A DNA stretch of 64,000 nucleotides from Paraburkholderia elongata (GCF_013177735.1 NZ_WOEZ01000115.1:1-64000), one strand, 5' to 3'. Positions 42,261 through 51,441 are shown, numbered from the stretch's first letter. Notes: generated by a model from the letters alone, not told the origin. Program-made: numbers and translations.

Positions 42261-43193
42261 TCAAAAGCCGACCTGATCGGCACCTTTAAGCGACAGAATC
42301 TCGCGCGCCTCATCGGGCGTTGCGATTTCCAGGCCGAGCCCCTCGAGGATCTCCCTCACCTTGAGCACCTGCGCCGCATTGGACTCGGCGAGCCGCCCCG
42401 CCCCGATCCAGAGACTGTCTTCAAGGCCGACCCGGACGTTGCCCCCCATCGCGGCGGCCATCGCAGCCACTTTCATCTGGTTGCGTCCGGCGCCCAGCAC
42501 CGACCAGCGGTAGTCATTACCGAAAAGCCGGTCGGCCGTGCGCTTCATGTGCATCACGTCGTCCGGATGGGCGCCAATGCCGCCCAGGAGGCCGAACACC
42601 GTCTGGACGAAAAAAGGCGGCTTCACCAAGCCGCGCTCGATGAAATGGGCGAGGTTGTAGAGATGCGAAGTGTCATAGCACTCGAATTCATAGCGCGTGC
42701 CGCTCGATGACAATTCCTGCAGCGCGGTCTCGATGTCTCCGTAGGTGTTACGGAAGATCAGATCCTTGCTGCCCTCGAGGTAAGGCCGCTCCCAATCGTG
42801 CCGGAATTCTTTGAAGCGCTGCAGCATCGGGAACAGGCCGAAATTCATCGACCCCATGTTCATCGAGGCGACCTCCGGCCGCAGTTCGACGGCCGGGCGA
42901 ATGCGCTCCTGCACCGGCATGTAGGGGGAGCCGCCTGTCGTGAGGTTGATCACCGCATCGCACGCGCTTTTGATGCGGCCGAGGAAAGGCGTAAACGCCT
43001 CCGGCCGCTGGTCGGGCTTACCCGTCACCGGATCGCGCGCATGCAGGTGAATGATCGCGGCACCTGCCTGAGCAGCGGCAATGGACGATTCGGCGATCTC
43101 CTCGGGCGTCACCGGCAGATGCGGCGACATCGACGGTGTGTGGATTGCACCCGTGACCGCACAACTGATGATGACTTTCTTTTGCTGGAACAT
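42261..43193 (-). CDS. Beta-keto acid cleavage enzyme (BKACE, DUF849)
   Basis: A 310-residue (beta/alpha)8 protein of the BKACE/DUF849 family. It has the zinc-binding I-H-L-H-A-R-D near residue 45 and N-L-T-T-G-G-S. Family members (for example Kce of lysine fermentation) cleave a beta-keto acid with acetyl-CoA to give acetoacetate and a CoA ester. It is the last gene of the 49.6-42.3 kb operon, about 106 bases after an acyl-CoA ligase. The start has GGGAGA upstream; the track's longer frame has no such site. Its keto acid substrate is unknown but would be a side chain or ring product. Confidence 0.85.
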   Translation of the reverse strand: MFQQKKVIISCAVTGAIHTPSMSPHLPVTPEEIAESSIAAAQAGAAIIHLHARDPVTGKPDQRPEAFTPFLGRIKSACDAVINLTTGGSPYMPVQERIRPAVELRPEVASMNMGSMNFGLFPMLQRFKEFRHDWERPYLEGSKDLIFRNTYGDIETALQELSSSGTRYEFECYDTSHLYNLAHFIERGLVKPPFFVQTVFGLLGGIGAHPDDVMHMKRTADRLFGNDYRWSVLGAGRNQMKVAAMAAAMGGNVRVGLEDSLWIGAGRLAESNAAQVLKVREILEGLGLEIATPDEAREILSLKGADQVGF

Positions 43194-43299
43194 GCTTGTC
43201 TCCCTGGTGGTTTCTAAAGAGTGAAAAAACGCGACCGCCTGGCGCCTGACCCGTCGACCGGACGCGCCGCCCACACATGCCGGGCGTTCGATCTCAGCC

Positions 43300-44835
43300 T
43301 CATCGACCGAGCAGATCGCGTAGCACGCGGCGCAGCACCTTGCCGCTGGCCGAACGCGGCAGGGCCTCGATAATGCGGATCTCCGAAGGCCACTTAAGCC
43401 GTCCGAGGCGCTGGCGGTTGTGCGCCTCGATCGCCGCCATCAGCGCCTGCTGCGCCCGAACCTCGCCGTGCTCCGGTACCACAAACGCCAGCGGGCGCTC
43501 GCCGAATCGCTCGTCGGCCACACCGACTACGGCGCATTCGGAGACGCCCGGCACCTCGAGGATGGCCTGCTCGATCTCCTGCGGGTAAATGTTCACGCCG
43601 CCGGAGATAATCATGTCGTCCTTCCGGTCGCTAAGGTAAAGATAGCCGTCGGCATCCACATGGCCCACGTCGCCGAACGTCTGCCAACCCTGCTCGCTCG
43701 TTCTGGCCGCCGTCTTTTGCGGCTCCTTGAAATAGGTGAACGGGGCGATGCCCGAGAAGTGGACGACCCCAATCTCTCCAGCCGCCAATTCCTGCCCGTC
43801 GGCGCCGAGGACATGGATCTCACCCTTGCGGGCACGGCCCACGGAGCCGGGCTTGCGCAGCGCCTCGACGGAATCGATCAGCGTCAGGCCTATACCCTCG
43901 CTGCCCGAGTAATACTCGAGCAGGATCGGCCCCCACCAGTCGACCATGCGCTGCTTGAGCGTGGCGGTGCACGGCGCCGCTCCATGTACCGCCACGCGGT
44001 GCGACGGGGCCGCGAAGGCGCGCCGGCGGCTTTCGGGCAACGCCAGCAGGCGCTGGAACATCGTTGGCACCCACTGGCTGTGCGTGATGGCCTCGCGCAC
44101 CAGCAAGTCGAGCGCCAGTTCGGCGTCGAAGCGCTCCATGATATGGACCGTGCCACCGCCGGCCGTGACGGCCAGAGCAAAGCGCAGCGGCGCAGCATGG
44201 TAGAGCGGCGCAGTGGAGAGGTAACGAACGCCCTTCCCCCCGAGTCCGAAGAGCTGCAGAAGGTCTGCGGCAAAAGCGGGCGGCCCGCGGTAGTCGGCCG
44301 CCGGCAATGGCCGCCACACTCCCTTGGACGCTCCGGTGGTTCCCGAGGTATAGACCATGAGGGCGCCGGGCGGCTCGTGCGCACGTGCTGTCGGCGGCTC
44401 GCCCGCTGCCAGGGTTTCGAGCGAATCGAAGTGTTCAATCGATCCGCCGATCGAAAGCCAGCTCACCGGTTCGTGTTGCAGCGCGGCGCGCAGGTCCGCG
44501 CCCAACTCGGCTAGCGCGGCATCTACCGCGACGAGTTTCGCCTCTGCGTTCCCGACCATGTACACCGCCTCGGGCAACGCCAGCGTAGTCGGCATCGGCG
44601 TGAGATAGAGGCCGCAACGGTAAGCTCCCCAGGCAATCGCAAGCGCCTCCGGCCGGTTGCCGCACAGACTCACGAGATGGTCGCCACGGGCCAGCCCCCG
44701 GCTTTGGAATACCCGCGCATAGCGGTTGGCGAGCGCCTCCAGTTCAGCGTAACTGAGGTGCATGTTGCCGAACACCACCGCGGAACGATGCGGCGTGTCC
44801 AGTGCCCAGCGGCGCAGATCGGCGGCTGCAGTCAT
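43300..44835 (-). CDS. Acyl-CoA ligase (AMP-forming), second
   Basis: A 511-residue ligase with the P-loop Y-T-S-G-T-T-G-A-S-K-G, Y-Y-S-G-S-E-G and the C-terminal lysine in P-R-S-A-S-G-K-V-L-R-R. The central F-G-D-V-G-H-V-D motif replaces the more common T-G-D. It is distinct from the AliA-like ligase at 20195-21844. It stands in an operon with two acyl-CoA dehydrogenases and a CitE-like lyase, so it probably activates another acid of the pathway, perhaps a side-chain or ring-opened acid. Chosen ATG follows AAGGA. Confidence 0.85.
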   Translation of the reverse strand: MTAAADLRRWALDTPHRSAVVFGNMHLSYAELEALANRYARVFQSRGLARGDHLVSLCGNRPEALAIAWGAYRCGLYLTPMPTTLALPEAVYMVGNAEAKLVAVDAALAELGADLRAALQHEPVSWLSIGGSIEHFDSLETLAAGEPPTARAHEPPGALMVYTSGTTGASKGVWRPLPAADYRGPPAFAADLLQLFGLGGKGVRYLSTAPLYHAAPLRFALAVTAGGGTVHIMERFDAELALDLLVREAITHSQWVPTMFQRLLALPESRRRAFAAPSHRVAVHGAAPCTATLKQRMVDWWGPILLEYYSGSEGIGLTLIDSVEALRKPGSVGRARKGEIHVLGADGQELAAGEIGVVHFSGIAPFTYFKEPQKTAARTSEQGWQTFGDVGHVDADGYLYLSDRKDDMIISGGVNIYPQEIEQAILEVPGVSECAVVGVADERFGERPLAFVVPEHGEVRAQQALMAAIEAHNRQRLGRLKWPSEIRIIEALPRSASGKVLRRVLRDLLGR

Positions 44836-44903
44836 CGGTTCAATCCTTGCGCAGCAGGCAGAGGCGGAAGATCTCATAGCCGGAGGTGTACTTCATCGCG
44901 CCC

Positions 44904-45818
44904 TTACTTCCCTGCCGCCCGTTCCGCCTTCTCGGCCTCTGCGCGCGAACGCACAACGGCCTTCGCCTCGGCCCAATCGGACGCCGTTAGCTGGGACAGG
45001 TCGGCGAAAGTGCTGGGCGCTGCAAGGTGGTGTCCGCCATCGATCGCAATGTTCTGCCCCGTGAGGTAGTCGCATCCGTCGGACTGCAGCAAGGTCAGCA
45101 GGTTCGAGAGTTCCTCGATCCTGCCGAAACGGCGCATGGGAACCTGCTCGGACGAGACCGCGCCCACGTTGGCTTTGGGAATCGGAGACAACTTCTCCCA
45201 GGCGCTGTCGGTTGGAAAGGGACCTGGCGCGACCGCGTTCACGCGGATGCCGTGACGGCCCCACTCCACTGCGAGCGACATCGTCATCGCATGCACGGCC
45301 GTCTTCGCCATCGCCGAGGGCAACACATAGGCCGAACCGGTCCAAACCCAGGTGACGAGCATGCTGACCACGGAGCCCGGTAGTCCCTGCTCGATCCAGC
45401 GGCGACCGCAGGCCAAGGTGGAAAAGAGCGCCCCATCCATCACGGTCGAGCGCACGGCGGCGAAGCCGCGCGGGCTGATCTCAGTCGATGGCGCGATGAA
45501 GTTGGCGGCGGCGTTGTTGACCAGACCGGTGAGCGGACCGGTCTGCCATATGGTCTCCACCATCGATTCGATCTGCTCGGCCTCGCGCACGTCACAGACA
45601 TGCGCCTCGATCGAGCCGCCATGCTGCGCCTGTGCGCCAAGTTCGGCCACGGTCTGCTCGAGCACGGCCGGACGGCGTCCGCAGATGTGCACGGCGGCGC
45701 CGCGCGCCACGAAGGCACGCGCGAGCTCCTTGCCAAGGCCGGTGCCACCGCCGGTCACCAGAATACGCTTACCGCGCAGCACATCCGCGCGAAACGGATC
45801 GCTCATCGAGTCTTCCAT
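44904..45818 (-). CDS. SDR, 2,4-dienoyl-CoA-reductase-like
   Basis: A 304-residue SDR with T-G-G-G-T-G-L-G, N-N-A-A-A-N-F and A-P-G-P-F-P-T-D. The usual catalytic Tyr is replaced in the segment P-S-A-M-A-K, as in 2,4-dienoyl-CoA reductases (FadH-like DecR type). It likely reduces a double bond in an unsaturated CoA ester. AGGAG precedes the ATG by seven bases. Downstream is the ligase; upstream is the LCAD-like dehydrogenase. Confidence 0.85.
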   Translation of the reverse strand: MEDSMSDPFRADVLRGKRILVTGGGTGLGKELARAFVARGAAVHICGRRPAVLEQTVAELGAQAQHGGSIEAHVCDVREAEQIESMVETIWQTGPLTGLVNNAAANFIAPSTEISPRGFAAVRSTVMDGALFSTLACGRRWIEQGLPGSVVSMLVTWVWTGSAYVLPSAMAKTAVHAMTMSLAVEWGRHGIRVNAVAPGPFPTDSAWEKLSPIPKANVGAVSSEQVPMRRFGRIEELSNLLTLLQSDGCDYLTGQNIAIDGGHHLAAPSTFADLSQLTASDWAEAKAVVRSRAEAEKAERAAGK

Positions 45819-45875
45819 ACGTGTCTCCTGTCTTTTTTAAAGCGGTCTCAAAACCGCATTGCCTCCAACCGCTCG

Positions 45876-47045
45876 CTAGCGCGCCTCTGTTCGCGGCCGG
45901 AAATCCGCGAATAACTGCCGACCGATGATGTGCTTCATGATCTCGATGGAGCCCCCCGCGATCTTGACGATACGAGCATCGGCATAAGCCCGCGCGATTG
46001 GGTATTCCCACATGTAGCCCCACCCGCCGAACAGTTGCAGGCACTCATCCACCACGCGGCAGTGCAGATTGCTCAGGTACATCTTGGCCATCGCCGCGTC
46101 GAAGGCATCGAGCCGGCCTTCCATGAACAGCTGGATGCATTTGTCGGTGAACTGGCGCCCTACCGCCGTATCGGTGGCCAGCTCCGCCAGCTTGAACTGC
46201 GTGTTCTGGAAATCGCCGATCGTCTTGCCGAAAGCCTTGCGTTCGCCGGTGTACTGGATGGTGTATTCGATCACACGCTCGGCAACGGCCGCCGACCGGA
46301 TCGCCTGCGCAAGTCGTTCCTGCGCAAGCTTGGTCATCATCAGTTCGAAGCCTCGTCCTTCCTCGCCCAGCATGGCCGACGCCGGCACGCGCAGATCGTC
46401 GAAGAACAGTTCCGAGGTGTCCTGCGCCTTCATGCCGAGCTTGTCCAGGTTCTTGCCGCGGCGAAAACCCGGCAGGCTGGTATCGACTAGGAACAGGGTG
46501 ATGCCCTTCGCGCCCGCGGCCGAGTCGGTCCTGGTCGCCAGCACCAGCACATCGCACAGTTGTCCGTTGGAGATGAAGACCTTCTGGCCGTTGATCACAT
46601 AGTCGTCTCCGTCGCGCACCGCCCTGGTCCGGATAGCCTTCAGATCGGACCCGGCATGCGGCTCGGTCATGCCCAACGAGCCGATGGCCTCGCCCGCCAC
46701 CATCTTCGGCAGCCAGTACTTTTTCTGCGCCTCGCTGCCGAAGGACTTGATGTACGTAGCGACCAGGTCACAGTGGATCAGAAAGCCCGGTCCGGTGTAA
46801 CCGGCGGCCCCAATCTCTTCAAAAACTACCACGTCGAACAGGTAGTCCGCGCCTAGTCCGCCATACTCCTCCGGGATGGTGCAGCACAGCAGGCCGGCTG
46901 CCCCCGCCTTTCGCCACAGTTCACGCGGCACGATCCCATCCTTTTCCCATTGGGCGTGATGCGGTGCGATCTCCTTGTCGATGAAGCGGCGCACCGTATC
47001 TCGGAAGGTCTCGTGTTCCGGTTGAAATAATTCTCTCTTGATCAC
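45876..47045 (-). CDS. Acyl-CoA dehydrogenase, long-chain/isovaleryl-like type
   Basis: A 389-residue acyl-CoA dehydrogenase with T-E-P-H-A-G-S-D and G-G-W-G-Y-M-x-E-Y-P. The canonical Y-E-G-T position reads A-G-G-S, while A-Q-E-R-L in the middle of helix G carries a Glu, which is the arrangement of long-chain and isovaleryl dehydrogenases. GTG start with GGAG upstream. It follows the next acyl-CoA dehydrogenase after 15 bases. Electrons would go to EtfAB, encoded in the window. Confidence 0.85.
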   Translation of the reverse strand: MIKRELFQPEHETFRDTVRRFIDKEIAPHHAQWEKDGIVPRELWRKAGAAGLLCCTIPEEYGGLGADYLFDVVVFEEIGAAGYTGPGFLIHCDLVATYIKSFGSEAQKKYWLPKMVAGEAIGSLGMTEPHAGSDLKAIRTRAVRDGDDYVINGQKVFISNGQLCDVLVLATRTDSAAGAKGITLFLVDTSLPGFRRGKNLDKLGMKAQDTSELFFDDLRVPASAMLGEEGRGFELMMTKLAQERLAQAIRSAAVAERVIEYTIQYTGERKAFGKTIGDFQNTQFKLAELATDTAVGRQFTDKCIQLFMEGRLDAFDAAMAKMYLSNLHCRVVDECLQLFGGWGYMWEYPIARAYADARIVKIAGGSIEIMKHIIGRQLFADFRPRTEAR

Positions 47046-47060
47046 GACGGCACTCCGTTT

Positions 47061-48227
47061 TCAGTATGACTTGGGAAGATCCAGCACCTTTTCGGCGATA
47101 AAGGAGAGGATGAGCTGTTCGGTGATGGGTGCGATGCGCGTCACCGTGACTTCGCGCAGCAGGCGTTCGACGTGGTATTCCTTGGCGTAACCGAAGCCGC
47201 CGTGCGTCAGCACCGCCTGGAGCGCCGAGTCATAGCCGGCCCGCGCACCAAGGAACTTCGCACTGTTGGCTTCCGCGCCGCAGGGCTGGTGCTGGTCGTA
47301 GAGCCAGGCGCCCTTGAGCACCATGTTCCAGGCTGCTTCCAGCGCCATCCAGCGCTCCGCCAGCGGATGCTGGATGCCCTGGTTCTGCCCGATAGGCCGG
47401 TCAAAGACGATACGCTCGCGGGCATACCTGGTCGCCCGGCGCAGCGCGTCCTGGCCGATGCCGATCGCCTCGGCCGCGACCAGCAGGCGCTCCGGGTTCA
47501 GGCTGTGCAGGATGTAGCCGAAGCCCTTGCCCTCCTCACCGACGCGATCGGACTCGGGGATAAACAGGCCGTCGATGAAGATCGCATTCGAGTCCACCGC
47601 CTTGCGGCCCATCTTCGCGATGCGGCGAACCTCGATCTTGCTGCGGTCGAGCTCGGTATAGAAGATCGTGATTCCGTCGGTCGGCTTGGCGCAGTCCTCG
47701 AGCTTGGTCGTGCGCGTCAACAGCATGATCTTGTTGGCTACCTGCGCCGTGGAAGTCCAGACTTTCTGGCCATGCACGATGTAGCCGCCTGGCACCTTCT
47801 CTGCGAAGGTCTTGATCGCGGTGGTGTTGAGCCCCGCATCGGGTTCCGTGAAACCGAAGCAGCACTGGTCGCGCCCTTCCACCAGCCCCGGCAACCAGCG
47901 CTGGCGCTGCTCCGGCGTACCGAAGACCACGATCGGGTGCGGCCCGAACAGGTTGATATGAACGGTAGAGGCCGCCGCCATGCCGCCGCCGTGGCTCGCC
48001 ACCTCGTGCAGCATCACCACCGCCTCGGACACGCCAAGCCCCGCGCCACCATACTCGGGCGGCATCGTAATGCCGAGCCAGCCGGCGCGCGCCATGGCCT
48101 GGTGGAATTCGCGTGGAAACTCGCCGTCCTCGTCGCGCGCCAGCCAGTAGTCGTCGCCGAAGGAGCGCACGATGGCGCCCACGCCTTCTCGGATTGCGCG
48201 ATGGTCCTCGGGGATTGTGAAGTCCAT
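47061..48227 (-). CDS. Acyl-CoA dehydrogenase, atypical catalytic site
   Basis: A 388-residue acyl-CoA dehydrogenase with T-E-P-D-A-G and G-G-F-G-Y-A-K-E-Y-H-V-E-R. The usual Glu in Y-E-G-T is not there; the segment reads I-A-P-I-T-E-Q. This variant is shared by a group of acyl-CoA dehydrogenases in aromatic and terpenoid clusters. It may use another base. Start is the ATG with AGGA nearby; 18 bases after the CitE-like gene. Confidence 0.85.
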   Translation of the reverse strand: MDFTIPEDHRAIREGVGAIVRSFGDDYWLARDEDGEFPREFHQAMARAGWLGITMPPEYGGAGLGVSEAVVMLHEVASHGGGMAAASTVHINLFGPHPIVVFGTPEQRQRWLPGLVEGRDQCCFGFTEPDAGLNTTAIKTFAEKVPGGYIVHGQKVWTSTAQVANKIMLLTRTTKLEDCAKPTDGITIFYTELDRSKIEVRRIAKMGRKAVDSNAIFIDGLFIPESDRVGEEGKGFGYILHSLNPERLLVAAEAIGIGQDALRRATRYARERIVFDRPIGQNQGIQHPLAERWMALEAAWNMVLKGAWLYDQHQPCGAEANSAKFLGARAGYDSALQAVLTHGGFGYAKEYHVERLLREVTVTRIAPITEQLILSFIAEKVLDLPKSY

Positions 48228-48245
48228 TGTTTCCTGTCTCCGTCG

Positions 48246-49115
48246 TTAGTCGTCAAGGCCCAGCGTGCGCCGGGCCTGCTTGAGATGCGGCAGGTCGACC
48301 ATCACGCCGTCGAAGCTCAGCGTGCCCGCCTGCGGCTGGGCGGCAAAGGCGTCGACAATGCGGCGTGCGGCCGCAATTTCCGCCTCCGAGGGCGTGAACG
48401 CCTCGTTGATAATGTCCACCTGGTCGGGGTGGATTGCGATCTTTCCGCGAAACCCACGGCGCCTCGCGACGGCGCAGGCGGCCGCAAGGCCGTCGCCATC
48501 GCGGAAGTCGGCGTGCAGCGTATCGATGGCGTCGACGCCGGCCGCGGCCGCCGCGCACAGACACATCGAATTGGCGAATACGTAGAGCGGCGAAAGGCTG
48601 CCGTCGGCCTCACGGTTCGAGATTGCGCCGAGCGCAGCCGACAGGTCTTCCGCTCCCCAGGTCAACGCTGCCAGGCGAGGAATGCCAGGCACGAAGGACG
48701 CCATCGTCAGCATCGCCTGCGCGGTCTCGGTGGCCACCGGCACGACGTGTACCGTTCCCCGAGCCATGCCGGCGCGAGACTCCAGCGCATCGAGGTAAAG
48801 CCCAAGCCGGCGCACATCCTCGGCGCTCGTGGTCTTGGGCAGCATGATGCCGGCGAGTCCCGGCACGACCACGGCCGCGAGGTCGTCGAGGGCAAGGCCT
48901 GAGTCGAGCGGGTTGATGCGCACAAAAAGGCTGGCCGGAAGCGCCTTCGCCTGCGCGGCCACGAAGGCCGCGGCGGCCTCGCGTGCCGCTGGTTTCCGGG
49001 CTGGTGCGACCGCGTCCTCCAGATCGAGAATCAAGGCGTCGGCGCGGCTACCAAGGGCTTTGTCGAGCTTGCGCTCGCTGTCGGCCGGCACAAAAAGCAT
49101 CGAACGCAATTTCAT
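48246..49115 (-). CDS. CitE-like (HpcH/HpaI) lyase
   Basis: A 289-residue TIM-barrel lyase of the citrate-lyase beta-subunit family, with L-F-V-P-A-D-S-E-R-K, I-L-D-L-E-D-A-V and I-H-P-D-Q-V. The family cleaves or forms malyl-CoA, methylmalyl-CoA or citramalyl-CoA. It overlaps the MaoC gene upstream by four bases, a pairing that recalls mesaconyl-CoA hydratase with malyl-CoA lyase. The pair may convert a branched dicarboxylic CoA ester to central metabolites (inference). Confidence 0.85.
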   Translation of the reverse strand: MKLRSMLFVPADSERKLDKALGSRADALILDLEDAVAPARKPAAREAAAAFVAAQAKALPASLFVRINPLDSGLALDDLAAVVVPGLAGIMLPKTTSAEDVRRLGLYLDALESRAGMARGTVHVVPVATETAQAMLTMASFVPGIPRLAALTWGAEDLSAALGAISNREADGSLSPLYVFANSMCLCAAAAAGVDAIDTLHADFRDGDGLAAACAVARRRGFRGKIAIHPDQVDIINEAFTPSEAEIAAARRIVDAFAAQPQAGTLSFDGVMVDLPHLKQARRTLGLDD

Positions 49116-49564
49116 GCCGGCCTCTTGAGCATCAGCGCCTGGCGGCGGCAGGTCACCACTTCCTCGCCGCTCTGGTTGAGTCCGCGGTGCACGAAAGTGA
49201 CGATGCCCGCATTCGGCCGCGAGCGGCTCTCGCGCAACTCGGCCACCGTCGTCACCGCGCGGATCGTGTCCCCGGCGAACACCGGCGACGCAAAACGCAC
49301 GTCCGTCATGCCAAGATTAGCCACCGTGGTACCCAGCGTCGTTTCCTGCACGGACAGGCCAATCACCAGGCCGAGCGTGAAGATGCTGTTCATCAGTGGC
49401 CGCCCGAACTCGGTAGTCTTGCAGTACTCGGCGTCGATATGGACAGCGGCCGGGTTGTAGGTGGCGCCGCAGAACCACACGTTATCGGCCTCCGTCACCG
49501 TGCGCCGGATTTCGTGCTCGAACACCTGATCGACACGGAACTGCTCGAACCACAGGCCTGCCAT
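49112..49564 (-). CDS. MaoC-like hydratase, mesaconyl-CoA-hydratase type
   Basis: A 150-residue hot-dog protein with F-G-R-P-L-M-N-S, F-A-S-P-V-F-A-G-D-T-I and the N-terminal D-N-V-W-F-C. It resembles single-domain mesaconyl-CoA hydratases. The start with GGAG eight bases upstream is 5 codons inside the longer frame. It is the first gene of the operon down to 42.3 kb and overlaps the CitE-like gene. A palindromic region lies directly upstream. Confidence 0.8.
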   Translation of the reverse strand: MAGLWFEQFRVDQVFEHEIRRTVTEADNVWFCGATYNPAAVHIDAEYCKTTEFGRPLMNSIFTLGLVIGLSVQETTLGTTVANLGMTDVRFASPVFAGDTIRAVTTVAELRESRSRPNAGIVTFVHRGLNQSGEEVVTCRRQALMLKRPA

Positions 49565-49595
49565 CGGGTTTCTCCACAAGATGTGTTAATATAAC

Positions 49596-49627
49596 GTGTA
49601 CATATGCATAGTACACATGCGTACTAT
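49596..49627. promoter_or_regulatory. Overlapping palindromes in divergent promoter region
   Basis: Two inverted repeats overlap here: GTGTAC (49596-49601)/GTACAC (49611-49616), and ATAGTAC (49608-49614)/GTACTAT (49621-49627). They lie 32 bases before the MaoC start on the minus strand and 200 bases before the oxidoreductase gene on the plus strand. The sequence resembles 1135-1174. A MarR- or TetR-type repressor could bind; the MarR gene at 50928 is one candidate. Confidence 0.5.
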
Positions 49628-49826
49628 AGCAAAGGAAAATTCAAAAGTGAAGCGCAACACTTGCGGTCCATTCAGGCACACGGATGCGGGAAAACCCGAT
49701 TGAGCGGATGCTGCTCGCATGCTTCGCGCAGCGTTCGTGGAAACAAGGGGGCGTTGCGCTTCGCTTTTGAATCCACAAAATCCGCCGATGTTGGGTGTCG
49801 GTGAGAACGTTGAGAAGGAGACGTAC

Positions 49827-50843
49827 ATGACCGCTACAGTCAACCGCCAGGTGCTCTTGAAGTCACGCCCGGAGGGCATCCCGGAGAGCCGGCATTTCCA
49901 GATCGTCGAGAGCGCCCTGCCTACGCTGGTCGGGAACCGCGTGCTGGTGCGCAACCTTTATCTGTCGGTCGAGCCGGCTATGCGCGGTTGGGTCAGCGCA
50001 GTGAAAAATTATTCTGATCCGGTGCCTGTCGGCGGTGTCATGCGCTCTTTCGCAGTCGCGCGCGTCGAGGCCTCACGTCATCCGGACTATCGCGTGGGCG
50101 ACCTCGTTACCGGCCTCTTCGGCTGGCAGGACTATGCGGTGGTGGAAGCCGAGGCAATCCGGCGCAAGGTCACCGAGACCGACCTTCCGCCTTCGACCGC
50201 GCTGGGCGTGCTGGGAATCAACGGAGTGACCGCGCACTATGGCCTGCTTGAGATAGGCCAGCCCCGGCCCGGCGAGACGGTCGTCGTCTCCACGGCCGCC
50301 GGCGCCGTAGGTTCCTGCGTCGGGCAGATTGCGAAACTCAAGGGTTGCCGCGCGGTCGGCATCGCGGGCGGCCCACAGAAGACGCAGCTGTGCACCCAAT
50401 CATTCGGCTTCGACGCAGCCGTCGACTACAAGACGCCGGACTTCGCGCAGCAGCTCGCCGCTGCCTGCGGGGGTGGCGTGGACGTCTACTTCGACAATAC
50501 CGCCGGCCCTGTCAGCGACGCTGTCCACGAACACCTGAACATTGGCGCGCGCGTCGTCATCTGCGGAACGGCGTCGGTCGCGAGCTGGGATCCGCCGCCG
50601 CAGGGCCCGCGCATCGAGCGGCATCTGCTCGTCAAGCGCGCCCGCATCGAAGGCTTCGTCATCTTCGACCACCCCGAACACGAGGACGTCGCGCTCCACG
50701 ACCTGGCGGGCTGGTTGCGCTCGGGACAGTTGCGCTACCTTGAGGACGTGCTCGACGGCATCGATCAGGCGCCGGGGGCGATCGCCGGTCTTTACCGCGG
50801 CGACAACCTCGGCAAGCGCCTGATCCGGCTCACCCGCGAATGA
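49827..50843 (+). CDS. NADP-dependent MDR-family oxidoreductase (CurA/PTGR-like)
   Basis: A 338-residue zinc-free medium-chain reductase with R-N-L-Y-L-S-V-E-P-A-M-R-G-W near the N-terminus and V-V-S-T-A-A-G-A-V-G-S as the cofactor loop. Relatives (CurA, prostaglandin reductase) reduce double bonds of alpha,beta-unsaturated carbonyls. The start has AAGGAGA; the longer frame upstream is not supported. It may protect against or metabolise enones. The MarR gene follows after 84 bases. Confidence 0.85.
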   Translation: MTATVNRQVLLKSRPEGIPESRHFQIVESALPTLVGNRVLVRNLYLSVEPAMRGWVSAVKNYSDPVPVGGVMRSFAVARVEASRHPDYRVGDLVTGLFGWQDYAVVEAEAIRRKVTETDLPPSTALGVLGINGVTAHYGLLEIGQPRPGETVVVSTAAGAVGSCVGQIAKLKGCRAVGIAGGPQKTQLCTQSFGFDAAVDYKTPDFAQQLAAACGGGVDVYFDNTAGPVSDAVHEHLNIGARVVICGTASVASWDPPPQGPRIERHLLVKRARIEGFVIFDHPEHEDVALHDLAGWLRSGQLRYLEDVLDGIDQAPGAIAGLYRGDNLGKRLIRLTRE

Positions 50844-50927
50844 CACAACCGGTCGCACACCTGGGTACTGTGTGTCTGTAAAATGTTCACATCCGCAAAG
50901 TAAAAGATCACCCAATCCGGAAAACAG

Positions 50928-51389
50928 ATGAGCAACGACGCAAAAAGTACCGACTGGGAGCTACGGCTCGGCTTCCTCATCCACGACGTCTCACGCCTGC
51001 GGCGCAGCGCATTCGACCGCTGCCTCAAGCCGATGAAAGTTACACGCTCCCAATGGTGGGTGCTGGCCTATCTATCGCGCCAGGACGGCATGACGCAATC
51101 GCAGCTGGCCGAGGAGCTGGATCTCGGCAAGGTGGCCATCGGCGGGCTGATCGACCGGCTGGAGAAAACGGGCCTCGTGCGCCGCGAAGCCGACGCCGGT
51201 GACCGCCGGATCAACCGCATCTTTCTTGAGCCCACGAGCAAGCAGCTCATTACGAAGATGCGCAAGCTCAGCCATCAGCTCAACCAACAGATCCTCGCCG
51301 GACTGCCCGATACGCAGCTCGAAACCGCGGCCGTCACGCTCGATACCATGAAACATAACCTGCTGACCTACCTGTCAGCGGATTCCTGA
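50928..51389 (+). CDS. MarR-family transcription regulator
   Basis: A 153-residue winged-helix regulator with the MarR core T-R-S-Q-W-W-V-L, the helix Q-S-Q-L-A-E-E-L-D-L-G-K and the wing D-A-G-D-R-R-I-N. In Rhodopseudomonas palustris the MarR protein BadR represses the cyclohexanecarboxylate genes, so this is the best candidate for the repressor that binds the TAGTGTA-type sites in the window (inference). It lies between the oxidoreductase and the etf operon, with a similar site before the latter. Confidence 0.85.
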   Translation: MSNDAKSTDWELRLGFLIHDVSRLRRSAFDRCLKPMKVTRSQWWVLAYLSRQDGMTQSQLAEELDLGKVAIGGLIDRLEKTGLVRREADAGDRRINRIFLEPTSKQLITKMRKLSHQLNQQILAGLPDTQLETAAVTLDTMKHNLLTYLSADS

Positions 51390-51441
51390 TCGGGCCTGCT
51401 TGAGGCATCTGTACGAGGGTGCGTCCCAAGTCAATTTGCGC

